Part shown: positions 1 to 8,885 of the stretch, one piece after another
How the letters are laid out: each line of letters begins with the position of its first letter
Numbering within the stretch: position 1 is the stretch's first letter
Source: Marivirga arenosa
Lineage (GTDB): Bacteria; Bacteroidota; Bacteroidia; Cytophagales; Cyclobacteriaceae
DNA length: 64,000 bases
Direction: 5' to 3'
Assembly (NCBI RefSeq): GCF_030503895.2
Contig: NZ_CP129970.2
Coordinates: forward strand, 3,519,001-3,583,000
Translations under genes and position numbers: made by a program
The notes under the pieces: model-generated
What the model was told of the DNA's origin: nothing
The model's input: only the letters and a program-made list of their open reading frames with translations
The model's database searches: none

Positions 1-69
1 AATAATGTTGATGTACGGGACATGAGTGATGGTTTTTTCATTACAAGTGTCATTGCATTAAACATTTAG
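1..69 (+). CDS. C-terminal end of an unidentified protein (partial)
   Basis: An open frame runs from the first base to a TAG at 67-69 and gives 22 residues ending SDGFFITSVIALNI. The gene would start upstream of the window. The tail vaguely resembles the end of a beta-sandwich or type IX sorting domain (SDGFFITSV), but 22 codons without a stop can occur by chance. No function can be assigned. Confidence 0.3.
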   Translation, partial: NNVDVRDMSDGFFITSVIALNI

Positions 70-218
70 TTATTTGATACAATAAAGGAACAACTTTCCG
101 AGCTTATTTGAAATGATAGCAGTCAAAGGCTAAAATGACTTTAATCATTGTAGTGTTAAAAATCTAAATTTCAGTTGGTTTAGAGTAAAATTTGCATTGA
201 CTGGATAGTGTACAAACA

Positions 219-232
219 ATGATTTATATCAT
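219..232. promoter_or_regulatory. Crp/Fnr-type palindrome upstream of the histidine kinase gene
   Basis: ATGAT-TTAT-ATCAT is a perfect 5+5 inverted repeat with a 4-bp spacer, the form expected for a Crp/Fnr-family dimer. It lies 76 bp before the kinase start. A TAACTTTTG stretch at 254-262 resembles the Bacteroidota -7 element (TAnnTTTG) and stands about 30 bp from the palindrome centre, the geometry of an activator site near -41.5. It is one of four similar sites in the first 20 kb. Confidence 0.55.
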
Positions 233-308
233 ATTGTCAAATGATTGCCCTTATAACTTTTGTAAAGAATATTACTGAAATTTAATAATATTCAAATGAA
301 AGTAAAAA

Positions 309-1745
309 ATGTTGTCTAATACTGCCTATTGTAAACTAATATACCAATATATAGATGAAGGTATAATTGTTGTGAGTCAAGGGGGAACAATTCTATGGGT
401 AAATGAAAGTCTTGAGAAAATCTTCGGTTATGAATCAGGTGAATTATTAAATAAACCACTAGATATCCTCATTCCAAAAGCTTTTATAGGAAGTCATGAC
501 CAAAAAAGAAAATCCTACATTAAAAATCCAATTCCCAGGCCTAGGCATCATAATTTAGAATTTGAAGGCATAAGAAAGGATGGTAAACCAATATGGTTAA
601 AAATTGGCCTAAATAGTTTTGAAGATGATGGAGAAGTTTATTCAATAGCTCAACTTACCAATGTAACAGATAAAAGGCTTGCTGAAATTAATATGCAAAA
701 GTATGCTGATAGAGCAAAACTATTTCTAAAGCTCTCGAAAACCATATTTCTTGAACTTGATCAAAAAGGCAATATTCAATTAATAAATGATGAAGGATGC
801 CTTATTTTAGGAGTTTCTCAAGATGAAGCCGTAGGCCTAAATTGGTTTAATACTTTCATTTCGGATCATGATAGACCCAGAATAAAGCTACTATTTAATG
901 AATTAATAAATGGTAGAATTAGTGATACTAAAATTGTGACCTCTTCTATTGAATCGAAATCAGGTGAAAAAAGGCTAATTCAGTGGCACAATACTGTAAT
1001 AAAAAATCAGAAAGATAAAATAACAGGTACTTTAAGCTCTGGAATTGATATTACAGAACAAGAAGCATTGAAGAAGTCACAAAATAATATAGTTTTATTA
1101 GCTACCGAAAAAGAAAGAAAAAGAGTGGCTATGGAATTACACGATGGCGTGATTCAGACACTCTCTGCAGTATCTATGAATTTAAAATCAATAAGAGAGG
1201 CCATCTATACACTTCCTGAAAGCAATCAAAAAGCATTTGACGAGGGACTAAATTTAGTACTCAATACTATTTCAGAAATACGAGCTATTTCACATGATTT
1301 AATGCCATCGATTATTATTAATCACGGCTTAGAGAAAGCTTTAAATGATTTAATTGAAAGAACAACTGAGACCAATAATATTATGGTCAATTATCAATCA
1401 GACGGTTTAAGTAAAAGTTTAGATCAAATGTATGCGCTAAATATATATCGTATTTTACAAGAGCTAATTCAAAATACCATCAAACATGCCGAGGCTGATT
1501 CAATAAGTATCCAAATCCAAAAAATTGAAGAATTCATTCAAATTATTTATCAAGATAACGGTATAGGTTTTAACACTAACCTTCATCTTGGTAACTCTGA
1601 AGGAATGGGAATTCAAAATATAAAAGCAAGAATTGATTCAATGAATGGAGATATTACCATTGAATCATCCAAAGGAAAAGGTGTCATAATAATGGCATCT
1701 CTGCCTATAACAGATAAGATTTTGATGGAACAAACCGTAATTTGA
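309..1745 (+). CDS. PAS-PAS sensor histidine kinase, NarX/DesK-like (HisKA_3)
   Basis: This is a cytoplasmic two-component sensor kinase of 478 aa with no membrane segment. Two PAS domains (about residues 10-125 and 135-250) precede a HisKA_3 dimerisation domain, where H278 in MELHDGVIQTLSAVSMNLKSI-like context (ELHDGV) is the phosphorylated histidine. The HATPase domain (about 375-470) shows an N-box (ELIQNTIKHAE), QDNGIGFN and GMGIQNIKARI. The response regulator starts 38 bp downstream and is its obvious partner. PAS domains could sense redox state, oxygen or a ligand, but no heme or flavin-binding residue can be assigned by eye. The palindrome at 219-232 suggests control by a Crp/Fnr regulator. 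The family call is firm; the signal is unknown. Confidence 0.9.
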   Translation: MLSNTAYCKLIYQYIDEGIIVVSQGGTILWVNESLEKIFGYESGELLNKPLDILIPKAFIGSHDQKRKSYIKNPIPRPRHHNLEFEGIRKDGKPIWLKIGLNSFEDDGEVYSIAQLTNVTDKRLAEINMQKYADRAKLFLKLSKTIFLELDQKGNIQLINDEGCLILGVSQDEAVGLNWFNTFISDHDRPRIKLLFNELINGRISDTKIVTSSIESKSGEKRLIQWHNTVIKNQKDKITGTLSSGIDITEQEALKKSQNNIVLLATEKERKRVAMELHDGVIQTLSAVSMNLKSIREAIYTLPESNQKAFDEGLNLVLNTISEIRAISHDLMPSIIINHGLEKALNDLIERTTETNNIMVNYQSDGLSKSLDQMYALNIYRILQELIQNTIKHAEADSISIQIQKIEEFIQIIYQDNGIGFNTNLHLGNSEGMGIQNIKARIDSMNGDITIESSKGKGVIIMASLPITDKILMEQTVI

Positions 1746-1783
1746 AAAAGTCGTATTAGATTATAAATAAGGGCTTATCACTG

Positions 1784-2449
1784 ATGATTAATAAAAATCA
1801 AGTTAATGTATTTTTAGTAGATGACCACCAAATTGTTAGGAATGGTATCCGTGCATTATTAAGTGATAATGAAAATATTAACATAATAGGAGAAGCTGCT
1901 AATGGAAAAGAAGCTATTACTTCCATGCAGGAAAATGCATCAAAAATAAAGGTGGTTATAATGGATATATCAATGCCTGAAATGGATGGAGTAGAAACGA
2001 CTAGATATCTTAAAAAACATTTTCCGAAATTGAATGTATTGGCTTTATCCATCCATGATGATGAACCCTATATTGTAAGTATGTTAGAGGCGGGAGCATT
2101 AGGTTATATCCTAAAAACAACAGAAAAGAAAGAATTAATTCAAGCTGTTTGCAGTGTTGCAAAAGGAAAAAGTTATTTTGATAAGGAATCTTCTGTGAAA
2201 TTAGCCCATCATTTTACCTCGAAAAATAATACAAAAGAGAATAGCAAATCAACGTCTTTTATTCATTTAACAAAAAGGGAAAAAGAGGTTTTAACCTTAA
2301 TAGCCGCGGAATTTACCAATACTGAAATAGCAAAAAAACTGTTCTTGAGCCCTAGAACGGTGGATAGTCATAGAAGAAACCTACTTCAGAAACTTAATGC
2401 GAAAAATACTGCAGGATTAGTCAAGTATGCTTTAACGCATACTCTTTAA
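1784..2449 (+). CDS. NarL/FixJ-family response regulator
   Basis: The 221-aa protein has an N-terminal receiver domain (residues 1-125) with the acidic pocket in VDDHQIVRNG, the phosphoacceptor D61 in VIMDISMPEMDG, and the conserved K in YILKTTEKKEL. A C-terminal LuxR-type helix-turn-helix follows (about 160-221: LTKREKEVLTLIAAE, then SPRTVDSHRRNLLQKL). It is a DNA-binding regulator probably phosphorylated by the kinase encoded 38 bp upstream. Its targets are not visible, but the next genes downstream on the same strand are a Crp/Fnr regulator and the nifJ-rnf operon. The hairpin after its stop (2460-2477) lacks a T-run, so read-through is possible. Confidence 0.92.
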   Translation: MINKNQVNVFLVDDHQIVRNGIRALLSDNENINIIGEAANGKEAITSMQENASKIKVVIMDISMPEMDGVETTRYLKKHFPKLNVLALSIHDDEPYIVSMLEAGALGYILKTTEKKELIQAVCSVAKGKSYFDKESSVKLAHHFTSKNNTKENSKSTSFIHLTKREKEVLTLIAAEFTNTEIAKKLFLSPRTVDSHRRNLLQKLNAKNTAGLVKYALTHTL

Positions 2450-2459
2450 TTCTTATGCT

Positions 2460-2477
2460 CTAGGTGTTTTCACCTAG
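2460..2477 (+). other. Intergenic hairpin after the response regulator gene
   Basis: CTAGGTG-TTTT-CACCTAG is a perfect 7-bp stem with a 4-base loop, 10 bp after the response regulator stop codon. No uridine run follows directly (a CTTTTT comes 14 bases later), so it is at best a weak terminator or an RNA-processing or stability element. Confidence 0.45.
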
Positions 2478-2517
2478 ATAGAATTCAGCTTTTTACGTCT
2501 ATCATCTAATTAATAGA

Positions 2518-2556
2518 TATGGTATTTTTATATCATAATCCCAATAAAATACCATA
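2518..2556 (+). promoter_or_regulatory. Long inverted repeat in the leader of the Crp/Fnr gene
   Basis: TATGGTATTTT (2518-2528) and AAAATACCATA (2546-2556) are perfect 11-bp inverted copies separated by 17 bp. The right arm ends 3 bp before the ATG of the regulator gene. It could be an operator for an autoregulator or a 5' leader hairpin that covers the start region. Which of the two cannot be told from sequence. Confidence 0.45.
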
Positions 2557-2559
2557 GAG

Positions 2560-3255
2560 ATGAAAAATGATGTAATACCCCATTTATCTATTGATAATGA
2601 GTTGTTTAAGATTACACATAATAGTTTTAATTCCCCTTTAAACTCTCTTATTCAATACGCGGAAGAATTAAAATTCAACAAAGGACAAATTTTGTTTAAT
2701 GTTGGCAATATTGCGAGAGGATTTTACATGATTGATTCTGGTGAAATTAAAGTAAGTAAGTTTGGTGTAGACGGTAAGGAACAAATCATTAAAATCTTAT
2801 CAAAAGGAGATTTCATAGGTCATGAAGCCCTTCTAAATGACCATAGATTTCATGAATATACAGAAGTTCTTAAGGATGCTGACATCTTATATGTTAGCGG
2901 AGAAGATTTTAAAAAAGTAGTTGACAATGATCCTGCATTGATGAATTTTTTGGTACAAGATTTATGTAATAGTCTCAATAAAGTTGAAGACAAGCTAGTT
3001 TCTTCAGCATACGAACCTGTCAGAGGAAGACTTGCAGCAATGCTATTAGAACTTAATACTATTTATGCTAAGGATAATAACTCCGAAATTACATTAAGTA
3101 GGGCTGATTTGGCTAAATTAATTGGAACGGCTAAAGAAACTTCTATCCGTTTACTTTCTGAATTTAAATCGGAGAATCTGGTAGATTTACATGATCATTA
3201 TATAATCATTAAAGACATGAAAGCCTTGAACCGGATAGCTCAGATGTATAAATAA
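2560..3255 (+). CDS. Crp/Fnr-family transcriptional regulator
   Basis: The 231-aa protein has a cyclic-nucleotide-binding-like beta-roll (about residues 25-135, RGFYMIDSGEIKVSKFG and GDFIGHEALL), a dimerisation helix, and a C-terminal Crp-type winged helix (about 155-225). In the recognition helix (IGTAKETSIRLLSEF) E and R occupy the positions that contact TGA half-sites in Crp-family proteins. It has only one cysteine (QDLCNS), so it is not an Fe-S Fnr. It is the natural candidate to bind the TGAY-N4-RTCA palindromes at 219, 3432, 15092 and 19915; that link is inference. Bacteroidota regulators of this type often control oxygen-limitation genes. A terminator-like hairpin follows at 3286-3331. 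Confidence 0.9.
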   Translation: MKNDVIPHLSIDNELFKITHNSFNSPLNSLIQYAEELKFNKGQILFNVGNIARGFYMIDSGEIKVSKFGVDGKEQIIKILSKGDFIGHEALLNDHRFHEYTEVLKDADILYVSGEDFKKVVDNDPALMNFLVQDLCNSLNKVEDKLVSSAYEPVRGRLAAMLLELNTIYAKDNNSEITLSRADLAKLIGTAKETSIRLLSEFKSENLVDLHDHYIIIKDMKALNRIAQMYK

Positions 3256-3285
3256 ATTTAAAAGCCAATCAATCTATATATAAGC

Positions 3286-3331
3286 AAGTCTGTATGTAAA
3301 GCTTTTGGGAAGCAAAGCATACAGACTTTTT
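3286..3331 (+). terminator. Rho-independent terminator after the Crp/Fnr gene
   Basis: AAGTCTGTATG (3286-3296) pairs perfectly with CATACAGACTT (3318-3328) and the downstream arm runs into a short T-run. A smaller internal GCTT/AAGC pairing is possible. It separates the regulator from the HEPN-nifJ-rnf transcription unit. Confidence 0.7.
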
Positions 3332-3431
3332 AATTTCATCTCTGATTAATCAATATAGATAACCAATCTTATTTAGCTAAAACCTAAATAATTGAAATAA
3401 ACAAGCCTTCCGACAAAGATCAACCTATTTA

Positions 3432-3445
3432 CTGACTTATGTCAG
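3432..3445. promoter_or_regulatory. Crp/Fnr-type operator of the HEPN-nifJ-rnf operon
   Basis: CTGAC-TTAT-GTCAG is perfect, and the flanking A/T pair extends it to 16 bp. A TAGATTTA sequence at 3468-3475 fits the Bacteroidota -7 element TAnnTTTG, placing a start site near 3480 and the palindrome centre (3438.5) at about -41.5, a class II activator position. This also means the ATG at 3439, inside the palindrome, lies upstream of the transcript, so translation should begin at 3502. Confidence 0.65.
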
Positions 3446-3501
3446 TATTTACCTTAATAGCCTTTTGTAGATTTATTAGCATAATAAAACTACCTAAAAT
3501 C

Positions 3502-3864
3502 ATGGAAGAGCTATTAAAAACCAGACTAGAAAAAGCGGACGAATTACTATCGAAAGCCGAGAACGAATTATACAAACCAGAAGAGGATGTTGTGCCTTAC
3601 AGCGTTTGTCAGAATGCATATCGAGCAGTTATAAATTATTTAGGTAGTTATTTAACCAAGCATGGTGAAGAATTTAAAGAAGCTACTCCAATAAAAGATT
3701 TATTAACTGCCTGCCGCAATATTGATCCTAATTTCAATGAACTTCATTTAGCACCTATGTATCACCCTATTCAAAGCGAGGATGTGTGGATGAATATGGA
3801 TACAGCTAACAGCTTTGTAGCCATGGCTAAAAGAACCAAGAACATGATTATGGCTAGTCATTAA
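3502..3864 (+). CDS. HEPN-like small helical protein leading the nifJ-rnf operon
   Basis: A 120-aa, predominantly helical protein beginning MEELLKTRLEKADELLSKAE. The stretch YSVCQNAYRAVINYLGSYLTKHG resembles the HEPN fold helices (nucleotidyltransferase-associated higher-eukaryote/prokaryote domain), but an RNase-type RxxxxH motif is not seen, so RNase activity is not supported. An in-frame ATG at 3439 exists but lies inside the operator palindrome, hence the later start. nifJ begins 18 bp downstream, so the two are probably co-transcribed, and the protein may assemble with or regulate the oxidoreductase. The fold call is tentative and no function is claimed. Confidence 0.6.
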   Translation: MEELLKTRLEKADELLSKAENELYKPEEDVVPYSVCQNAYRAVINYLGSYLTKHGEEFKEATPIKDLLTACRNIDPNFNELHLAPMYHPIQSEDVWMNMDTANSFVAMAKRTKNMIMASH

Positions 3865-3882
3865 TATCTAAAATTTAAAGTC

Positions 3883-6800
3883 ATGAGTAAGAATATCAAA
3901 GCTAAATATCCTGGAATCCCTGCTGCTATGGATGGCAACTCTGCTGCCATTAGTTGTGAGCGTGAGTCGTCAGATGCTGCCGGGGCGTATCCAATCACAC
4001 CCTCAACCCAAATGGGGGAATATTGGGCAGAAGAAGCAGCCAAAGGTCACTTAAATATATCTGATAAACCCTTAATCTTTATAGAACCAGAAGGTGAGCA
4101 TGCTGCAGCAGCTGTAACGGCTGGTCTTTCTATGACGGGTCAAAGAGCAGCTAATTTCTCTTCCGGACAAGGGATTGCCTATATGCATGAATCTTTATAT
4201 GCAGCAGTAGGCAAGCGTCTTACTTATGTGTTGAACATTGGTGCAAGAGCCATGACTAAATCAACATTAAATGTGCATGCGGGTCATGACGATTACCATG
4301 CTGTTGATGATACAGGCTTCTTTCAAATGTTTGCTAAAAATGCCCAGCATGTTGCGGATTTGAATGTAATTGCTCACCGCATTGCTGAATTAGCACTTAC
4401 ACCCGGAATTATTGCTCAAGATGGGTTCTTAACTACTCACTTAATTGAAAGCCTAAAAGTACCTGAACGTGAGCTCATTAAAGAATATCTAGGAAGACCA
4501 GACGATATAATTGACACTCCAACTCCAGCTCAAAGAATTATTTATGGAGAACAAAGACGAAGAATTCCTGAATTATGGGATGTTGATAATCCAGTTATGG
4601 CGGGAATTGTTCAAAACCAGGACTCCTATATGCAGAGTGTGGCAGCTCAAAGGCCATTCTTTTTTGATCATATAAAAGAGCTAAGTGATAGAGCATTTAA
4701 AGAATATGCAGAACTAACTCACAGACAATATCAAAGAGTCATGACTTATAAAGTAGAGGATGCAGACTACTTAATATTAGGTCAGGGGAGTGTAGTTTCA
4801 AGTGCTGAAGTAGTAGCTGACTACTTAAGAAAAACGAGAAAACTAAAAGTAGGTGTATTAGATTTGGTTATGTTCCGTCCGTTCCCGGCTGATTTGTTGT
4901 CGAAATACATTAAAGGTAAAAAAGGAGTGGTGGTCTTGGAAAGACTAGATCAACCTCTTGCTGAGGATCTTCCCATTGCACGTGAATTAAGAGCCGTTAT
5001 CTCAAAATGTTTAGAGAACGGAATTTCGAAGGATGATAAATCCTATCCAGATTTAGAATCCTATCAACCTAAAGATGCTCCAAAAATTTATTCAGGTTCA
5101 TTTGGTATGGGAAGCCGTGATTTACAAGCAGAAGGAATTATTGGAGCAGTTGAGAATATGTTACCTGATGGTAAGCATAAAAAGCAATTCTATCTATCAA
5201 TAGACTTTATACACGAAAATCCTTTCACGCCAAAACAAAGGGAATATCAAGAAACCATAGAAGCTGCATATCCTAAAGTAAAAGAATTAGCTGTGCATGG
5301 TTCTGAAAATCCTAACCTTATGCCAAAAGGAGCTACAACAGTCCGTTTTCATTCGGTAGGAGGTTGGGGCGCCATTACTACTGGTAAAAACTTAGCGATG
5401 ACCTTGTATGACCTCTTAGGATATGATATTAAAGCAAACCCTAAATATGGATCAGAGAAAAAAGGACAACCTACAACCTACTATTTAGCAGCCGCACCAG
5501 AACCTATTAGAATGAATAGTGAATTCTATTTTGTAGATGTAGTGTTGTCTCCTGATCCAAATGTATTCAAGCATACAAATGCACTAGCTGGACTCAAAAA
5601 AGGGGGGTGTTTTATTATTCAAAGTGATAAAAACAATCCGGAAGAAGTATGGAATTCTATTCCTAAGCAATATCAAAAACTTATTGTAAAGAATGATATT
5701 CGAATTTTCTATATAGACGGATTTAAGATCGCAAGAGAAGAAGCTACTGATCCTGAACTACAGTTACGTATGCAAGGAATAGCCTTTCAGGGAGCATTCT
5801 TTGCAGCTTCTCCTCTAATGGAGTCAGCAGGACTTAATGATAAACAGCTGTTAAAAGCAATTGAAGATCAATTGCAATCCAAATTTGGTAGCAAAGGACA
5901 AAGAGTGGTGGATGATAATATGAGAGTGGTAAAAAGAGGCTTTACAGAGGTTCATGAAATCACTGAAAAAGTTGTTCAAAATGGTTCAGGCAATAAATCG
6001 AAAGCTGAAGTTGGTGTACCATTACCGATTATGTTAAAAGACACTCCAAAGAGTAAATCTAAACTAAGTGATATCCATCGATTCTGGGAACAAACCGGTA
6101 ATTTCTATGCTCAAGGTATGGGTAGCGATAATCTTACCGATCCATTTATTGGATTGAGTTTGATGCCTGCTGCATCCTCAAACTTCAGAGATATGACAGG
6201 AATACGTTTTACTCACCCTGAGTGGAATGCAAACAACTGTACTGCTTGTGGTAAATGTTATACTGCATGTCCTGATACTGCTATACCAGGCTTAGTGAGT
6301 GACTTAAAAGATGTTCTAGATACTGTAGTAAAGAGAGTTAAGAAAGAGCACGATAATGTAAAACACCTTCAGAAAGCAGTACGCAGCATGGAAGGAAAGA
6401 TTAGAGCCAGATTTAATAGTGCATCAAATGGTGCCACTGTAAATAATTATTTACATGATGCGATAGCACAAATGATAGAGGATCATAAAGAAGAAACTGA
6501 TCTTGTGCAAGAATTAGGTTGGTTTAAAGAAGAATTGGGTGATTTTCAATTTGCACTTACTCGACCATATTATCATTTAAACGAAAAGAAATCACCTAAT
6601 AGCGGTGGATTATTCAGTATCACGATTAATCCAAATGCATGTAAAGGTTGTAATGAGTGTATTCAGGTTTGTGATGATGATGCTTTGAAAGCAGTAACTC
6701 AAACAGAGGAATCAGTAGCTAACTTAAGAAAGAATTGGGATCTATGGAATGATTTACCCAATACACCAGAGAAATACAATCGAATTGATGACCTGGAGGC

Positions 6801-8877
6801 TAAAATTGGTCCTTTAGAAACCTTGTTGCTTAATAAGGAAGCCTATTCAAGTTTTTCAAGCGGAGATGGAGCCTGCTTAGGTTGTTCAGAGAAATCCGTA
6901 GTCCATTTATTTATAGCAACAGTAGAATCATTGATGCAGCCACGCATCAAAAAACACATTGCAAAACTTGATGAATTAATTGAAAAGTTAGAACAACGCA
7001 TTCAAGCTAAACTAATTGAAACGGTAAATATTAATGATACTGAAGCGATAGAAAGAATTTTAAAGGATTCTAATGATACAGATCTTAGCATGTCTGTTAT
7101 TGCTTCAAAATTAGAAGCCGAAAATGGAAGCATACCAATCGACCAGGACTGGCTAGCTGAAACCACCCATTTGTTATCGCAATTAAAAAGATTGAGATGG
7201 AAATATACAGAAGGCAATACCGGTAAAGGAAGATCATCAATGGGGATGACCAATGCTACAGGATGTACTTCTGTTTGGGGAAGTACCTATCCATATAATC
7301 CATATCCATTCCCTTGGGCTAATCATTTATTTCAGGATTCTACCTCTATGGCAATGGGTATTTTTGAAGGACATATGGCAAAAATGGCAGAAGGATTTGT
7401 AGCCATAAGAAAAGCTGAATTAGAATTAGCTGGAAAATATGATCCAGAGGATAATAAAGACTTCTTCACCTATTTTAATTGGCATCAATTTACAGATGAA
7501 GAGTGGCTGCTTTGCCCCCCAGTTGTAGCATTAGGTGGTGATGGTGCCATGTATGATATAGGTTTTCAAAACCTTTCTAGAATGATGGCATCAGGAAAAC
7601 CAATTAAAGTCATCACTGTCGATACTCAGGTATATTCAAATACTGGTGGTCAAGCATGTACATCAGGCTTTATTGGTCAAGTATCTGACATGGCTCAATA
7701 CGGTAAAGTATGGAAAGGTAAACCAGAGCCTAGAAAAGAAATAGGACTTATCGCAATGGCACATAGAAATACTTATGTGATGCAATCTAGCCTTGCCAAT
7801 ACAAGTCATATGATTGAAGGTTTTATAGATGGATTAAGCACCAAAAGACCAGCTCTGTTCAATCTTTATACTACCTGTCAGCCAGAACATGGTGTGGCAG
7901 ATGATATGGGCGTACATCAAGCTAAATTAGCTGTTGAGTCTAGAGCTTATCCACTCTTCAAATATAATCCTGATTTGGGAGTGAAAGTAGAAGAAGCACT
8001 AGATCTCAAAGGAAACCCAGCTATTGATCAAGATTGGCCTTCATATGAATTGAAATATGAGGAAAATGGGATTCAGAAATCAATGGAAGTACCGATGACT
8101 TTCGCAGATTTTGCAATTACTGAAGCTCGTTTTAGAAAGCATTTTAGAAACGCTCCAAGAAATAGCTGGAATGATAAAATGCTTATGCTTTCTGATTTCT
8201 TAAATCTAGAAAAATCAGACAGAGAAGATAAATTTCCATACATATGGGCTGTAGATCGTAATAATCAGCTGAGCAGAGTATTGGTAGATAAAACCATAGT
8301 AGAATCTTGCGAGGAAAGAAGAGATTTCTGGATAATGCTACGTGATTTATCAGATTATGAAGCTAAAATGGATACTACTTCTGAAGTTGATCTTGAAAGT
8401 AAAATCAGATCTGAAGTAGTTCAGAAAATCACTCAAAAATTGATGCAACTAGCCTCAGGTAATGGGGATGTCAAAATTGATCCCAGTATAAAACCAATTG
8501 CAGTTACTGAATCAGTTGAATTAAATCAATCTAATGTTCATGAGCAACAGACTGCTGTAGCAGTAAAGGAAGAACCTAAAACTGAAACTGCACAAAAAGA
8601 AGAAGAGTCAATTCCGCAGCAAGACGCCAGCATGGAACCTTGGCTTGAAAGCGATGAGTGTACATCCTGTGATGAATGTATCAATTTAAATCCAAAGATT
8701 TTTGCCTACAATGAAGATAAGAAAGCCTACATCAAAGATCCTAATGGAGGCCCATATTCGGATTTAGTGGTTGCTGCTGAAAAATGTACGGCTCAGGTGA
8801 TTCATCCTGGCTTACCAAAAAATAAGGACGCTAAGGATATCGATAAATGGATTACAAGAGGTGAAAAGTATAATTAA
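3883..8877 (+). CDS. nifJ: Large pyruvate:ferredoxin (flavodoxin) oxidoreductase with fused ferredoxin domain
   Basis: Catalyses reversible CoA-dependent oxidative decarboxylation of pyruvate (or a related 2-oxoacid) with ferredoxin as electron carrier. Domain order is that of NifJ: pyrimidine domain (AYPITPSTQMGE, residues 1-250), domain II (250-430), gamma domain (about 480-690), two [4Fe-4S] motifs (C786/789/792/796 and C920/923/926/930), then the thiamine-diphosphate domain with ACLGCSE (C998, C1001), GGDG (D1220) and DTQVYSNTGGQ (1247-1257). At 1664 aa it is about 450 residues longer than usual NifJ (about 1170-1230). Extra material includes a helical insert between the two clusters (about 800-905), an insert after C1001 (about 1015-1110), a region after the thiamine domain containing CEERRDFW, and a C-terminal single-cluster ferredoxin (C1593/1596/1599/1635). 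rnfC starts 8 bp downstream. True substrate is not provable by eye. Confidence 0.9.
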   Translation: MSKNIKAKYPGIPAAMDGNSAAISCERESSDAAGAYPITPSTQMGEYWAEEAAKGHLNISDKPLIFIEPEGEHAAAAVTAGLSMTGQRAANFSSGQGIAYMHESLYAAVGKRLTYVLNIGARAMTKSTLNVHAGHDDYHAVDDTGFFQMFAKNAQHVADLNVIAHRIAELALTPGIIAQDGFLTTHLIESLKVPERELIKEYLGRPDDIIDTPTPAQRIIYGEQRRRIPELWDVDNPVMAGIVQNQDSYMQSVAAQRPFFFDHIKELSDRAFKEYAELTHRQYQRVMTYKVEDADYLILGQGSVVSSAEVVADYLRKTRKLKVGVLDLVMFRPFPADLLSKYIKGKKGVVVLERLDQPLAEDLPIARELRAVISKCLENGISKDDKSYPDLESYQPKDAPKIYSGSFGMGSRDLQAEGIIGAVENMLPDGKHKKQFYLSIDFIHENPFTPKQREYQETIEAAYPKVKELAVHGSENPNLMPKGATTVRFHSVGGWGAITTGKNLAMTLYDLLGYDIKANPKYGSEKKGQPTTYYLAAAPEPIRMNSEFYFVDVVLSPDPNVFKHTNALAGLKKGGCFIIQSDKNNPEEVWNSIPKQYQKLIVKNDIRIFYIDGFKIAREEATDPELQLRMQGIAFQGAFFAASPLMESAGLNDKQLLKAIEDQLQSKFGSKGQRVVDDNMRVVKRGFTEVHEITEKVVQNGSGNKSKAEVGVPLPIMLKDTPKSKSKLSDIHRFWEQTGNFYAQGMGSDNLTDPFIGLSLMPAASSNFRDMTGIRFTHPEWNANNCTACGKCYTACPDTAIPGLVSDLKDVLDTVVKRVKKEHDNVKHLQKAVRSMEGKIRARFNSASNGATVNNYLHDAIAQMIEDHKEETDLVQELGWFKEELGDFQFALTRPYYHLNEKKSPNSGGLFSITINPNACKGCNECIQVCDDDALKAVTQTEESVANLRKNWDLWNDLPNTPEKYNRIDDLEAKIGPLETLLLNKEAYSSFSSGDGACLGCSEKSVVHLFIATVESLMQPRIKKHIAKLDELIEKLEQRIQAKLIETVNINDTEAIERILKDSNDTDLSMSVIASKLEAENGSIPIDQDWLAETTHLLSQLKRLRWKYTEGNTGKGRSSMGMTNATGCTSVWGSTYPYNPYPFPWANHLFQDSTSMAMGIFEGHMAKMAEGFVAIRKAELELAGKYDPEDNKDFFTYFNWHQFTDEEWLLCPPVVALGGDGAMYDIGFQNLSRMMASGKPIKVITVDTQVYSNTGGQACTSGFIGQVSDMAQYGKVWKGKPEPRKEIGLIAMAHRNTYVMQSSLANTSHMIEGFIDGLSTKRPALFNLYTTCQPEHGVADDMGVHQAKLAVESRAYPLFKYNPDLGVKVEEALDLKGNPAIDQDWPSYELKYEENGIQKSMEVPMTFADFAITEARFRKHFRNAPRNSWNDKMLMLSDFLNLEKSDREDKFPYIWAVDRNNQLSRVLVDKTIVESCEERRDFWIMLRDLSDYEAKMDTTSEVDLESKIRSEVVQKITQKLMQLASGNGDVKIDPSIKPIAVTESVELNQSNVHEQQTAVAVKEEPKTETAQKEEESIPQQDASMEPWLESDECTSCDECINLNPKIFAYNEDKKAYIKDPNGGPYSDLVVAAEKCTAQVIHPGLPKNKDAKDIDKWITRGEKYN

Positions 8878-8885
8878 TCATAATC

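Noticed and set aside
7002-7253. Minus-strand frame of 83 codons inside nifJ
   Set aside because: A shadow of the real gene with no independent support; many similar ones were ignored.
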